DNA from: Chryseobacterium jejuense
GTDB lineage: Bacteria; Bacteroidota; Bacteroidia; Flavobacteriales; Weeksellaceae
Direction of reading: 5' to 3'
Length of the DNA: 64,000 bases
Assembly (NCBI RefSeq): GCF_017877355.1
Contig: NZ_JAGIPR010000012.1
Span: 82,524-146,523 of the forward strand
Below the pieces are notes generated by a model. That model saw only the letters and a list, made by a program, of their open reading frames with translations, had not been told where the DNA came from and did no database searches. The position numbers and the translations under genes are program-made. Positions 25,687 through 34,131 of the stretch are shown one piece after another (positions within the stretch are counted from its first letter, which is position 1; each line of letters opens with the position of its first letter).

Positions 25687-27669
25687 TTACTGTTTAAAAG
25701 TTCTTTCTACTTCAGTTAAACCCATTTTTGTAAGATGCCTGTATACCGTTGCAAGGGTGAAATTTCTTTTTTCAGCAATTTCAAAAGGCGGCATTCCTGC
25801 ATCAAATAACTCAAAAGTGATTATATGGGTTGGTTTTTTAACAACTGTTATGGAAGTATCCATTTCAATTTCTTTGTTAAATAAAGGAATATCTAATAGA
25901 CAACAGGCTTTTAGTCTTTCAATATATTCCTCCAGATCATGTAAAAATTTCTTTGTTTCTTCATTGAGGGCTTTTAAGCCTTTGATTCCTATCGTTTCTG
26001 TGTAAAGGTTTTTCAAAGGCAATAAAACTTTTTCAGCAACATTTTTATAGAAAAAGTTGACAGCACCACGACATTTTTCTTCCAACTCACTCCATAGAAT
26101 TTCTCCGGCTATATAATCAGCTAATTTCAAATGGATGACTTTTTTAAATTTTTCGGACACTTTAAAGAGATGTTCACTTTCCCTTTCAACATCATCAGAT
26201 AAAATATTTGCTTTCTCCCGATCTGGTATCCCCGCAGTAAAAGCTATCTCTTTCCAGTTCATTACAGCTTCTTTTAACCAGCCTGCATCTACTGTCATCT
26301 GAACTTTATGCAATGTATAATCATATTTTTCATGTTCAATGATTTGGAGTAAACCGTCATTCACATTGGTAGAATTTTGAAATTCTTCAATCCTATGGTC
26401 TTTGAATATGGCATTCTGTGAAATTTCAGATTTCAAAACGATCCCATTCAGGGTTCGGCAACGACTTAATGCGACATATACCTGCCCGCTGGCAAAAGAC
26501 CTTCCGGCATCAATGATAACACGGTCAAATGTTAGTCCTTGACTTTTGTGAATGGTAGCTGCCCAGGCCAACCGAACAGGATATTGTTCAAAACTTCCCA
26601 GCACTTCTGTTTTAATGTTTTTATCAGCATCCAGCGTATATCTTTTTTGTTCCCAGACTTCAGTAGTCAGAGTTATTTCTTTTTTACTTTCATCCAACAC
26701 AGCTTTTATGGTGTCTTCATCGAGGTAGGAAATTTCGGCTAACTTCCCGTTATAAAAGTTTTTCTCAGGAGAGGAATCATTTCTGATGAACATAATCTGA
26801 GCGCCTACTTTCAGTTCCAAAGTTTCATCAATCGGATATTGGGTTTCTTTAAATTCACCAATCACTGAGGCTTTGTAAAACAATGATTCTGTCTCCTGTT
26901 CTGCCAGTTTTTTCTGGTTAATATGATCTGCAATACGATTATGAGAACACAAATGAATATAGGTTTCATGCTCAGGCTCAAAATCAGGATTGTATCTGGA
27001 ATTCAGTTTTTCAAAATCCAATTCGTGGAAATCTGCATGCCGGACAGCATCCAATATTTCCAGAAATTCTTCATCCTGCTGGCGGTAGACTGTCGTGAGT
27101 TCTACTGTAATTAAACGTATATTCTGCAAAGCTTTGGCTGAAAAGAAAAACGGAGTTTCGTAGTATTTTGATAAAATCCGTTCAGAATCATCTCTTACTA
27201 CGGGTGGCAATTGATATAAGTCTCCAATTAACAACAGCTGTGCTCCTCCGAATGGCAACTGATTTCGCCTTACCCTTCTTAACGAATGATCCATGATATC
27301 TAATAAATCAGCTCTCAGCATAGATACTTCATCAATGATAATGAGCTCAATCTCCCGAAAAAGATCCAGTTTTTCTTTTCTGTATTTAAAGTGTGGAAAC
27401 AATTCATTGATATTCATCGCTAAATTAGGATCAACAGACTCTGTAGTAGGTACAAATGTTCGGGATGGAATGGCAAACAAAGAATGTATGGTTACCCCAC
27501 CGGCATTAATGGCTGCAATCCCAGTGGGAGCAACGATGATATGTTTTTTGCGTGTTTTCTTTACAAAATCATTCAGGAAAGTTGTTTTTCCTGTTCCTGC
27601 CTTTCCAGTTAAGAATACGCTTCTGTTGGTATGTTCCAGTAATTCGACAAGCTCCTCCAAGGGATACAA
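25687..27669 (-). CDS. Pif1/RecD-like superfamily 1 helicase with C-terminal HTH
   Basis: 660 residues. Walker A is TGKAGTGKTTFL, Walker B LIIIDEVSMLRADLLD, motif III GDLYQLPP, and the C-terminal helicase motifs include IHKSQGLTFDRVIID and YVALSRCRTL. A short HTH (FEIAEKRNFTLATVYRHLTKMGL) closes the protein. Such helicases unwind DNA or RNA-DNA hybrids. It has its own promoter and lies between the RNA-repair unit and the DUF6493-SWIM operon, so either group could use it. Confidence 0.92.
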   Translation of the reverse strand: MYPLEELVELLEHTNRSVFLTGKAGTGKTTFLNDFVKKTRKKHIIVAPTGIAAINAGGVTIHSLFAIPSRTFVPTTESVDPNLAMNINELFPHFKYRKEKLDLFREIELIIIDEVSMLRADLLDIMDHSLRRVRRNQLPFGGAQLLLIGDLYQLPPVVRDDSERILSKYYETPFFFSAKALQNIRLITVELTTVYRQQDEEFLEILDAVRHADFHELDFEKLNSRYNPDFEPEHETYIHLCSHNRIADHINQKKLAEQETESLFYKASVIGEFKETQYPIDETLELKVGAQIMFIRNDSSPEKNFYNGKLAEISYLDEDTIKAVLDESKKEITLTTEVWEQKRYTLDADKNIKTEVLGSFEQYPVRLAWAATIHKSQGLTFDRVIIDAGRSFASGQVYVALSRCRTLNGIVLKSEISQNAIFKDHRIEEFQNSTNVNDGLLQIIEHEKYDYTLHKVQMTVDAGWLKEAVMNWKEIAFTAGIPDREKANILSDDVERESEHLFKVSEKFKKVIHLKLADYIAGEILWSELEEKCRGAVNFFYKNVAEKVLLPLKNLYTETIGIKGLKALNEETKKFLHDLEEYIERLKACCLLDIPLFNKEIEMDTSITVVKKPTHIITFELFDAGMPPFEIAEKRNFTLATVYRHLTKMGLTEVERTFKQ

Positions 27670-27676
27670 TTTTTAT

Positions 27677-27705
27677 CAAAGGTAAATTATAAAATAAAAA
27701 TACAA
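27677..27705 (-). promoter_or_regulatory. Helicase promoter
   Basis: On the minus strand TTG (27703-27705) and TACCTTTG (27677-27684, exact TAnnTTTG) are 18 bases apart. The ATG is at 27669, so the 5' leader is a few bases at most. Confidence 0.65.
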
Positions 27706-27710
27706 TAAAA

Positions 27711-27734
27711 AAGAGACTGAACCTCAAGGAACAG
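27711..27734 (-). terminator. Terminator of the RNA-repair unit
   Basis: AGAGACTG and CAGTCTCT flank an 8-12 base loop, with TTTTTT on the minus strand. It lies about 30 bases after the last exonuclease and marks the 3' end of the long tRNA/repair transcription unit. Confidence 0.85.
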
Positions 27735-27764
27735 TCTCTTGCTATCAATTATAATATTCGCATT

Positions 27765-28316
27765 TTAATTATTCTGCAGACACCAATACAAGATTTTGGC
27801 AATATTCCTTGCATCATCTACTCCTCTGTGATGGGTACCGTCAAGTTTAAACCCAAGTTCATTCAATGCTCTCTGCATCCCTACACTTTTTCTTACGGTA
27901 GGATGAATCTGTCCAAATAATGTTTTGACATTGATGTGGTCGTCACTTAACGGATAATCCACATAAAATCTTCTGGCCTGGTCCTGAAGCATATTCAGGT
28001 CATAATTTCCATAACTTGCCCAGGTTAATTCTTCTGAATCGTATTCTGCTCTCAGAATATCAAAGGCATCATCCAGCATAATTCCCTCATTATCAAGCAT
28101 ATTTTGGGTAATGGTAGTAAGTTCCGTACAAAACGGGCTTACTTTTGAGTATTGAGGTTTTATTAAAATCCCTTCATTTTTTGAGATCTTACCGGTTTTT
28201 GCATTCATAATACAAACTCCGATTTCTATGATTTCACTTTCCTGACCTCTTGGCGGGCGGTTTTCCCAACATGTGGCTTCAAGGTCTATAATGAGTATAT
28301 TTTCTGTTGTTTTCAC
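27765..28316 (-). CDS. DEDDh 3'-5' exonuclease, copy 2
   Basis: 183 residues from the GTG at 28316. I chose it because it lines the protein up with its neighbour (MKTTEN-ILIIDLEATCWEN against MKTTNQIIIVDLEATCWEN); the ATG at 28361 would add 15 residues. ExoI is DLEATCWE, ExoII is SYGNYDLN, ExoIII is HRGVDDARN. The family (ERI1/KapD-like, RNase T fold) trims RNA or DNA 3' ends. As part of the repair unit it could trim cleaved tRNA ends or mature the array tRNAs. Confidence 0.9.
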   Translation of the reverse strand: MKTTENILIIDLEATCWENRPPRGQESEIIEIGVCIMNAKTGKISKNEGILIKPQYSKVSPFCTELTTITQNMLDNEGIMLDDAFDILRAEYDSEELTWASYGNYDLNMLQDQARRFYVDYPLSDDHINVKTLFGQIHPTVRKSVGMQRALNELGFKLDGTHHRGVDDARNIAKILYWCLQNN

Positions 28317-28386
28317 TGTTTTTTTATTTAAGGTTAAAAGATGGAAGTTATTTATTGTCATTTATTTTCCACTTCCATCCAGATTA

Positions 28387-28932
28387 TTATGCCAAAATCT
28401 TATTCAGAATTTTGGCTGTATTATAAGCATCGTCTGCTCCGCTATGATGATTACCTTCGAAATCCATTTTCAGATAATCCAGTGCTCTTTTTAAGCCTAT
28501 GGATTCATGCAATCTGAAATGTCTTTTGAATTCATACATTACATTTAGATACTGTCCCGAAAAAGGATTTCCTATTCCGAGCCAATCGCTTTGTTCGATG
28601 ACTTGCTCTCCATCAAAGTTTCCGTAGCCGGCCCAGGTGAGCAATTTAGGATTGTATTCATCTCTGATCTTTTCACAGGCCTCTTCAAAATAAATTCCTT
28701 TTTCTTCTATCAGTTGCGGTGTAATTCCCGTTAGCTTTGTACAAAAGCTATTGATTTCTGATCTTTCGGGAATAACATAAATACTTTGTTTTTGGGAAAT
28801 AGTCTTGGATATAAGATCCAGCTTACAAATCCCTATTTCGATGATATCGACTTTTTGTCCGATTGGAATCCTGTCGTTTTCCCAACAGGTAGCTTCCAAA
28901 TCGACAATTATGATTTGATTAGTTGTTTTCAT
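28387..28932 (-). CDS. DEDDh 3'-5' exonuclease, copy 1
   Basis: 181 residues with all DEDDh residues: DLEATCWE, the YGNFDGE segment and HHSGADDAYN. It is clearly paralogous to the next gene, from which it is separated by about 70 bases. The ERI1/KapD-like family acts on structured RNA 3' ends. Two tandem copies suggest two substrates or a heterodimer. Confidence 0.92.
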   Translation of the reverse strand: MKTTNQIIIVDLEATCWENDRIPIGQKVDIIEIGICKLDLISKTISQKQSIYVIPERSEINSFCTKLTGITPQLIEEKGIYFEEACEKIRDEYNPKLLTWAGYGNFDGEQVIEQSDWLGIGNPFSGQYLNVMYEFKRHFRLHESIGLKRALDYLKMDFEGNHHSGADDAYNTAKILNKILA

Positions 28933-28969
28933 GGTTGTAATAAAACGTATTCATGAGAGTAAGTAAAAA

Positions 28970-29533
28970 TTACTCCCGAGGCCCAAATAGTGGTGTCCAT
29001 TTTTTCTTTTTCATTATGTCCTTCACTTCTTCGTAGGAAATCGGGTAAAAATTGTGGCAATCTACTCCTACATCAAAGCTTAATGCCATTTCATCATCCG
29101 GCAACGTTCCATGTGAGTGTCCGTATAACTGCCAGACTCCGCGGTGTGAGCCATTCCATGTACGCATGGCGTAATGGAAGAGAATGATTTTCTGCTTTCC
29201 GCTATTATTATCAGGCTCATCAATTTTCAGTTCGTGATAATCCCTGATAGAAGCAAACCGTTTAGGATATGTTAGAGCTGCGCCTTCGTGATTGCCTTTA
29301 ATCAAATGGATATTTCCATTCAGCTGATCTAAGATTTCTTTTGTAAAATCCGGTTTTCCAAGGCTTAAATCTCCTAAATGGTAGACTGTATCTCCGGGAT
29401 TGATTTTCTCATTCCACCTTTTAATCAATTCTTCATTCATATGCTCCAGTGACTCAAAAGGTCTTTCGGAAAATTTTATAATATTTTCGTGACCAAAATG
29501 ATGGTCTGCTGTAAAAAATATATCGGGTTTCAT
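28970..29533 (-). CDS. Calcineurin-like metallophosphoesterase
   Basis: 187 residues. The metal motifs are TADHHFGHENI, YHLGDLSLG, LIKGNHE, the FHYAMRTW His and YGHSHGTLPDD. The fold hydrolyses phosphomonoesters or diesters with two metals. In RNA-repair neighbourhoods such enzymes open 2',3'-cyclic phosphates or remove terminal phosphates before ligation, which fits the Rnl2 ligase upstream. The exact substrate is inference. Confidence 0.9.
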   Translation of the reverse strand: MKPDIFFTADHHFGHENIIKFSERPFESLEHMNEELIKRWNEKINPGDTVYHLGDLSLGKPDFTKEILDQLNGNIHLIKGNHEGAALTYPKRFASIRDYHELKIDEPDNNSGKQKIILFHYAMRTWNGSHRGVWQLYGHSHGTLPDDEMALSFDVGVDCHNFYPISYEEVKDIMKKKKWTPLFGPRE

Positions 29534-29558
29534 TTTTATTAATTTTTGTTGTTTCTAG

Positions 29559-29640
29559 AACCACCCCGTCAAATCACAGATTTGACACCCCTCCAGAAGA
29601 GGGGAATATCACGTCTTCAACTTAAATTTTTGTGAAGGGT
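29559..29640. repeat. Intergenic CCACCCCGTCAAA repeat, copy 1
   Basis: AACCACCCCGTCAAATCACA followed by ATTTGAC, then CCCCTCC and GAGGGGAAT forming a hairpin. The same unit recurs at 30611-30700. It resembles a repeat family common between genes in Bacteroidota. Confidence 0.65.
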
Positions 29641-29654
29641 GGAATCTTGATTTT

Positions 29655-30596
29655 TTAATTTCTAAATGCTTTATAAAAAGCAGTTTCAATTTCCTGTTGA
29701 TCGTTTTCAGTATATCTTCTTGAAAAGTGGATCGGAATGGCTTCTTTCACCTTGCAATCCTTCATGATTTTTCCTGACGCAGAAGCAAAACTGTGATAAT
29801 TGATCTTTGCAAATTCCTGATCTGTATCTTTATAAAAGGTTTCAATATAAACCATATCAGCTTGGTTGAAAACAGCTTTTATTTTCTTATAATTGTCTTC
29901 ATCCACTGCATGATCCATGATAACACCTAATTTATAACCTTCATTTCTGGTTAATAAATGAAATAGATCTGAGGATTTATATAAAGTTCCTTCTATTTCA
30001 ATTTCCTGGTCAGAAATATTATTTTCAAAGGCTTTTTTCAATTCGCTGATCCATTTTCCTTTTTTAAAGTCAGAAGTATTTTCATGAAAAGTCACTGAAT
30101 CTTTTTCTTTGAACAGATAAGCAATAGAATCTGTTTTATGATCCAGAATAGCAAAATCAACATGTACATATTCATCTTCAAAAAGGAAATTCTGAGTCTT
30201 CACAAATTCCTGCGTCCAGTAAGGAGGACGAAGGGTATAGACATTAATTTCTTCTTTGGAAACAATCTCATGAACTTCATATTCAATAGCATTTTCAGCT
30301 ATTAAATTCCAGGTGTAGGATTTTAATCTGGCTTCAATTTGTTGATGAATATTTTTCGGTCCACAGATGACTACTTTTTCTCCGCTTCCAATCTGATGTC
30401 TGAAAATGCCATCAAAGTTCGTAAAGTGATCGATATGGGTATGACTGATGAATATTACTGATAGGGTCTGTACCTCCTTTACCGTCAACAAACTGGCTTC
30501 CCCACAATCACATAAATAATGCTTTCCTGAATTGGGAACTTTTATTAATATACTGATGTCTTCTTTTAAAAGACTTTTTATTTCTGCTTGTAACAT
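29655..30596 (-). CDS. RNase Z-like metallo-beta-lactamase nuclease
   Basis: 313 residues. The zinc motif FISHTHIDHFTNFDGIFRH (HxHxDH) is intact, with ATP/RNase Z-like spacing. A second His lies in DHAVDEDNY and a C-terminal His in PIHFSRRY. It starts MLQAEIKSLLKEDISILIKVP and lacks the usual exosite arm of housekeeping tRNase Z. It probably cuts tRNA 3' trailers or repairs cleaved tRNA 3' ends. Array tRNAs do not encode CCA, so 3' trimming is needed for them. Confidence 0.85.
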   Translation of the reverse strand: MLQAEIKSLLKEDISILIKVPNSGKHYLCDCGEASLLTVKEVQTLSVIFISHTHIDHFTNFDGIFRHQIGSGEKVVICGPKNIHQQIEARLKSYTWNLIAENAIEYEVHEIVSKEEINVYTLRPPYWTQEFVKTQNFLFEDEYVHVDFAILDHKTDSIAYLFKEKDSVTFHENTSDFKKGKWISELKKAFENNISDQEIEIEGTLYKSSDLFHLLTRNEGYKLGVIMDHAVDEDNYKKIKAVFNQADMVYIETFYKDTDQEFAKINYHSFASASGKIMKDCKVKEAIPIHFSRRYTENDQQEIETAFYKAFRN

Positions 30597-30610
30597 TGTT
30601 TTTCTTTTTA

Positions 30611-30700
30611 AACCACCCCGTCAAAAATTCTTTGAATTTTCGCCACCCCTCCAGAGGAGGGGAATTTTCACATCTCCAATTGAGATTTTTGTAAAAATTG
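30611..30700. repeat. Intergenic CCACCCCGTCAAA repeat, copy 2
   Basis: AACCACCCCGTCAAAAATTC, TTTGAATTTTCG, CCCCTCC and GAGGGGAAT. Partner of the copy at 29559-29640. The two copies flank the RNase Z-like gene, so that gene may have been inserted or exchanged as a cassette. Confidence 0.65.
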
Positions 30701-30827
30701 AATATTTGAGATTCTTCATTCTATTCCCAGACTCTCAGTCTATATTTAGAATGATAAATTTGAAATATCCTTTTGAAGGTTGTGGTTGGGTTATACATAA
30801 AAAAGTTCCGGTAAAAATTTACCGAAA

Positions 30828-31841
30828 CTATACTTTAAGAGTCATCAACTCTTCTTTTACACAATCAATGACTAAAGAATTCAACTTTTTATTGATCCTT
30901 TTCTGTTCATCTTTTTCTATTGTTATGAAAACCGATGGAAAATCTTTTTCAAAATCTTCTAAAATGTCCTGTGCAAAAAGGCCTATGACTTTACCCATCA
31001 TTTTGGGCTCAAATTCGCCAATTTTGCTCATTACATTATTCAGTCTGTTGGCCGTTACATATTTTTGAATTTCCTCCCAGATCTTTTGAGCAGTTTCGCT
31101 AAAATGAACTGTTTTTTGAATCGTTTTTTCCTGTTTTCTAACCATTTTAGACTTCTCGATCCATTTTTCATTCTTATTTTTTAGAATGACTCTGGCTCCG
31201 TTTCCAAAATATCTGGTTTTTAGAGTCTTGATAATAGTTCCTTCACACATATTGTTCATTTCCGGTAGTCCTAACCAGATTGGGATTTTAGAATTGAAAA
31301 CATTAGGGAATCTCAAAGCTTCTTCTAAAGTTCCTTGAAATAACGTTTTTGCATAGAAAAATCCTGTCTCCTCAAAAATTGAGTTGATAATATCTGTATC
31401 CAAATAAGTAACCCCATTCAACTTAATGTCGAATGCATAAAAATCGTTGAAAGGTGCATATTCAATTCCTGCCTGCACTTTTATTGCATTTTTCATGGGT
31501 TCTACTTCTTTATGTTTGTAACCGCCACCGAACAATTCACCGTAGATCACTACTGTTTCAACATTCGGGTATATTGTTTTCACTTTTTGAAACAAATTAA
31601 TTACATTTTTTCTGTATTGTTCCAAAATTTGATGTGCATTGTAAAATTTCTCCTCTTTCTCAATGAAAGCTGTTCTTTTGGCGATCTTAATTTCCTTTCC
31701 GTCGGTAAAGAAAGAGAAATTAGCTCCGTGAACTTTTTCCTGCACGATGAAAACCTCATCCCCAAAGCCCTGCATCCTGATCTGATCGATCATGCGGGTT
31801 TGGTAAGCATTTTCTATAGAGTTATATGTTTTGAAAATCAT
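30828..31841 (-). CDS. T4 Rnl2-family RNA ligase
   Basis: 337 residues. Motif I is QEKVHGANFSF with the nucleophilic Lys, like EKIHGTNF of T4 Rnl2. Motif III is VVIYGELFGG, IIIa FYAFDIKLNG, IV CEGTIIKTL, and V VILKNKNEKW. The family seals 3'-OH/5'-PO4 nicks in duplex RNA with ATP. The C-terminal helical region (about 240-337) resembles the Rnl2 C-domain. It is the core of the repair unit. Its start overlaps the cREC gene by 4 bases, so they are coupled. Confidence 0.93.
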   Translation of the reverse strand: MIFKTYNSIENAYQTRMIDQIRMQGFGDEVFIVQEKVHGANFSFFTDGKEIKIAKRTAFIEKEEKFYNAHQILEQYRKNVINLFQKVKTIYPNVETVVIYGELFGGGYKHKEVEPMKNAIKVQAGIEYAPFNDFYAFDIKLNGVTYLDTDIINSIFEETGFFYAKTLFQGTLEEALRFPNVFNSKIPIWLGLPEMNNMCEGTIIKTLKTRYFGNGARVILKNKNEKWIEKSKMVRKQEKTIQKTVHFSETAQKIWEEIQKYVTANRLNNVMSKIGEFEPKMMGKVIGLFAQDILEDFEKDFPSVFITIEKDEQKRINKKLNSLVIDCVKEELMTLKV

Positions 31842-32215
31842 TTTTTTAAGTTTTTAAAGTTTTTTAAAAGTCTTTCTATATTCTCCTTTCCTACAGGATT
31901 CATGGAGTGGCTATAGAATTTCGGTAAGTCTAAATAATGATCCATACAGTATTCTATCAGCCATTTTGCACAATCATAACCTGTTTTTTCCACAAATTCA
32001 CCGGTATCTGTTTTCAAATAATGTTCATCTGCAAGGTCATGATCAAAAGAAATCATTTCCGGAAGTCCTTTTTCCAGTATCCTGTTGACAAACTGATCGT
32101 AATTCCGAACAATATGCCAATCTCTTCTGAGAAAAATATCCTGTTTGGTATAATGATATGCCTCAATAGGATATCTTATATCATCCAGAAATAATAGTCT
32201 TTTGGTCATTTCCAT
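31838..32215 (-). CDS. cREC (cyclic-phosphate-processing receiver-like) protein
   Basis: 125 residues from the ATG at 32215 (a GTG at 32230 would add five). Family motifs are FLDDIRYP, MISFDHDLADEH, TGYDCAKWLIEYC and HSMNPVGKENI. Burroughs and Aravind predicted such REC-like proteins to process 2',3'-cyclic phosphates in RNA-repair operons. Nestled between ATP-grasp and ligase genes, it probably prepares 3' ends for the ligase; this is inferred from family and position. Confidence 0.85.
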   Translation of the reverse strand: MEMTKRLLFLDDIRYPIEAYHYTKQDIFLRRDWHIVRNYDQFVNRILEKGLPEMISFDHDLADEHYLKTDTGEFVEKTGYDCAKWLIEYCMDHYLDLPKFYSHSMNPVGKENIERLLKNFKNLKK

Positions 32216-32230
32216 GGTTTTATTTTTCAC

Positions 32231-33016
32231 CTAATCCTCATGAATCCAATCTACAACGGTTTTCAAAAAATGTAATCTCACTTCTTCGAACCTTGTAATA
32301 TTAGGAATATGATTAATTTCCAATAAATGTTTATGACCGTTTTTCTGAACGATATAGTCATTCGCAATCACATCCATTCCTATTTTATCTTTTAACATCA
32401 AGGTATCCTGTAGAAGGTCTGTATCAATTTCCATGAATTGGGCATCGTCAGGATGTATGGATTTTAGCCATGTTTCTCCTTCAAGCTTAATCTGCCAGGA
32501 TTTTTCACCAATGTTTAAAATTCTTACAGCATCTCCTTCAAAATAAGGCTCCAGTACACTGTTTTCTGTACTTTCCCAGCTTCCTGTGAATTTATGTTTG
32601 TTTTCTCCACAGTGCCAATTTCCCCATTTTGCTACCAATTCGGTATCTGTATTTATATAAGCTCCTGCAGAGATAAAACCTCTTTGCGAATTAAATCTTG
32701 AATACTTCATTGCTTTAGCAAGACAAGGAATTTTCAATCTGCATTCTAACATTCCGTATGCATTTGGAAAGCATGGACCGTTCCAGATTGTCAACCCAGC
32801 GATAAGATCAAGATCATCTTCAAAAATTCCATGATAAACAACCTTATCCACCGGAAGCATTCCTACTCCCTGAGCTTTTTCAACATATAATGTTCCATCT
32901 ACTACTTTAATCATCGGAATAGATTGATGCCAGATCATAAGACCATCATAATGTTGTCGTATATATTGATATTCCTGTTCATGTAAGCCGATAACAGCTA
33001 TTCTATTGTAAGTCAT
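32231..33016 (-). CDS. ATP-grasp family protein
   Basis: 261 residues. The C-terminal ATP-grasp core is visible: LEPYFEGDAVRILNIGEKSWQIKLEG, then DVIANDYIVQKNGHKHLLEINHIPNITRFEEV with metal-binding Asp, Glu and Asn. RimK/tubulin-tyrosine-ligase-like members join a carboxylate to an amine using ATP. In RNA-repair clusters small ATP-grasp proteins are thought to modify RNA ends or a protein partner. The substrate is unknown. The stop lies next to the following cREC gene. Confidence 0.8.
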   Translation of the reverse strand: MTYNRIAVIGLHEQEYQYIRQHYDGLMIWHQSIPMIKVVDGTLYVEKAQGVGMLPVDKVVYHGIFEDDLDLIAGLTIWNGPCFPNAYGMLECRLKIPCLAKAMKYSRFNSQRGFISAGAYINTDTELVAKWGNWHCGENKHKFTGSWESTENSVLEPYFEGDAVRILNIGEKSWQIKLEGETWLKSIHPDDAQFMEIDTDLLQDTLMLKDKIGMDVIANDYIVQKNGHKHLLEINHIPNITRFEEVRLHFLKTVVDWIHED

Positions 33017-33059
33017 TTTTTTAGTTTTTTGTTGTATTATTTTTTTAATACGTGATATA

Positions 33060-33545
33060 TTACACCATCATATCTGCACAATTGGAACTTGCAAAGGCAT
33101 AAGGTTTTGCTTTAAACACATATCCCATTCCCAGAATGTATCCCATGGCATCTTTTAATGCTACATTGGATTTAAAATCCGGATCGGTATTGATGTCTGC
33201 GTGTACCTCCATTTCTACTCCATAAGTGTCCAATACAGAACAAATCGCGTAAGCGATTTCAACGGATTTGTTGACTTCATTCAGCATTCGTTCTTTGATA
33301 CTGATGCTCTGTATTTCTCTTTCTTTTCTGATAAAGGTAAACGCTCCTTTTCCTTCACGAATAAATACTACTGCCGTAGCATAATTAATAGCTTCTCCAT
33401 ATACGTGAGAGTCTGATCCCACACATACTTTCAGACGATGTCCGTTTGCCTGTTCGCGAATAATGGCTTTTTCTACCAGCTGTGTGATAGAGTCTTGGAA
33501 CATTTTTCCATTCATATTCTGCCATGTTTGTTGTTGCGTTTCCAT
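33060..33545 (-). CDS. RNase H-fold protein (DUF458/YkuK type)
   Basis: 161 residues from the ATG at 33545 (METQQQTWQNMNGKMF); the longer frame to 33635 would include the tRNA trailer region. KVCVGSDSHVYGEAINYATAVVFI is the first RNase H-fold strand pair with its Asp, and VEMEVHADINTDPDFKSNVALKDAMGYILGMGY carries later acidic residues. YkuK-like proteins are predicted RNase H-type nucleases. It is the first protein gene after the tRNA array, only 121 bases from tRNA-Trp, so it is almost certainly co-transcribed. Confidence 0.82.
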   Translation of the reverse strand: METQQQTWQNMNGKMFQDSITQLVEKAIIREQANGHRLKVCVGSDSHVYGEAINYATAVVFIREGKGAFTFIRKEREIQSISIKERMLNEVNKSVEIAYAICSVLDTYGVEMEVHADINTDPDFKSNVALKDAMGYILGMGYVFKAKPYAFASSNCADMMV

Positions 33546-33666
33546 TTTTTCTACATACTTTAATTTATAATTGATAAATGATTGTTGACAATTAATTTGT
33601 GAATGTTCAATAGTAGATTTTAAAATTGACCGCAAAGCGGATTAACTATTGACTATTCATTTTTTG

Positions 33667-33737
33667 CACTCCGAACCGGACTCGAACCAGTACTATCAGT
33701 TTTGGAGACTGAGATGCTGCCATTACAATATCAGAGT
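33667..33737 (-). tRNA. tRNA-Trp (CCA), last of array
   Basis: Acceptor ACTCTGA/TCGGAGT, anticodon stem TCAGT/ACTGA, loop CTCCAAA (anticodon CCA), T-arm ACTGG-TTCGAGT-CCGGT. The D-arm is short (TGT/GCA, loop AATGGCA). No encoded CCA end. The D-arm sequence is almost identical to that of tRNA-Thr in the same array, which suggests remoulding from one template. Confidence 0.85.
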
Positions 33738-33745
33738 AAACATTG

Positions 33746-33817
33746 TTAATTCATTAGGACTCGAACCTAAACTCCAAGAATCAAAATCTTGTGTGCTGCC
33801 CATTACACTATGAATCA
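33746..33817 (-). tRNA. tRNA-Gln (TTG)
   Basis: Acceptor TGATTCA/TGAATTA (one G-T), anticodon stem CAAGA/TCTTG, loop TTTTGAT (anticodon TTG), T-arm TTAGG-TTCGAGT-CCTAA. The short D-arm (GTGTAATGGGCAGCAC) is shared with Trp and Thr. It lies 8 bases upstream of tRNA-Trp. Confidence 0.88.
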
Positions 33818-33827
33818 GATTAATTCA

Positions 33828-33910
33828 TGAGTAATAAGTAATTGGTAATGAGTAATGTTTAAAAACAGTCAAGTATCAAAGATGATTCATTATATTACTT
33901 ATCATTCATG
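33828..33910. repeat. ATGAGTAAT inverted-repeat spacer A
   Basis: TTCATGAGTAATAAGTAATT on the left and ATTACTTATCATTCATG on the right make an imperfect hairpin between tRNA-Gln and tRNA-Phe. It is one of five related spacers in the array. Confidence 0.6.
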
Positions 33911-33916
33911 TTTTTG

Positions 33917-33989
33917 CGGAACAGACAGGAATTGAACCTGTACCTTTAGTTTTTCAGACTAACGTGCACACCGAGTACACCACTCTTCC
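33917..33989 (-). tRNA. tRNA-Phe (GAA)
   Basis: Anticodon stem TTAGT/ACTAA, loop CTGAAAA (anticodon GAA), T-arm ACAGG-TTCAATT-CCTGT, D-stem GTGT/GCAC. The acceptor GGAAGAG/CTGTTCC has one G-G mismatch at the fifth pair. Even so, the cloverleaf is clear. Confidence 0.82.
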
Positions 33990-33994
33990 CTATT

Positions 33995-34076
33995 TTATGA
34001 GCAATGAGTAATTGGTAATGAGTAATAATGAAAACTACTTTTCTATCATTCAGTACTTATTGCTCATTGCTCATAA
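33995..34076. repeat. ATGAGTAAT inverted-repeat spacer B
   Basis: TTATGAGCAATGAGTAAT and ATTGCTCATTGCTCATAA pair over 18 bases with one mismatch, around a long loop. Between tRNA-Phe and structured repeat R1. Confidence 0.7.
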
Positions 34077-34078
34077 TT

Positions 34079-34131
34079 AAAAGGCTGTCTATTTTTATTG
34101 ACTAAAGATCTTCTGCTCTTGACAACCTTTT
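34079..34131 (-). ncRNA. Structured repeat R1
   Basis: Minus strand: AAAAGGTTGTC pairs with GACAGCCTTTT (11 bp, one wobble). The loop begins AAGAGCAGAAGATCTTT. The same layout is found four more times in the array (R2-R5), with the stem changing in a compensated way and the loop motif kept. The family is unknown to me. Confidence 0.6.
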
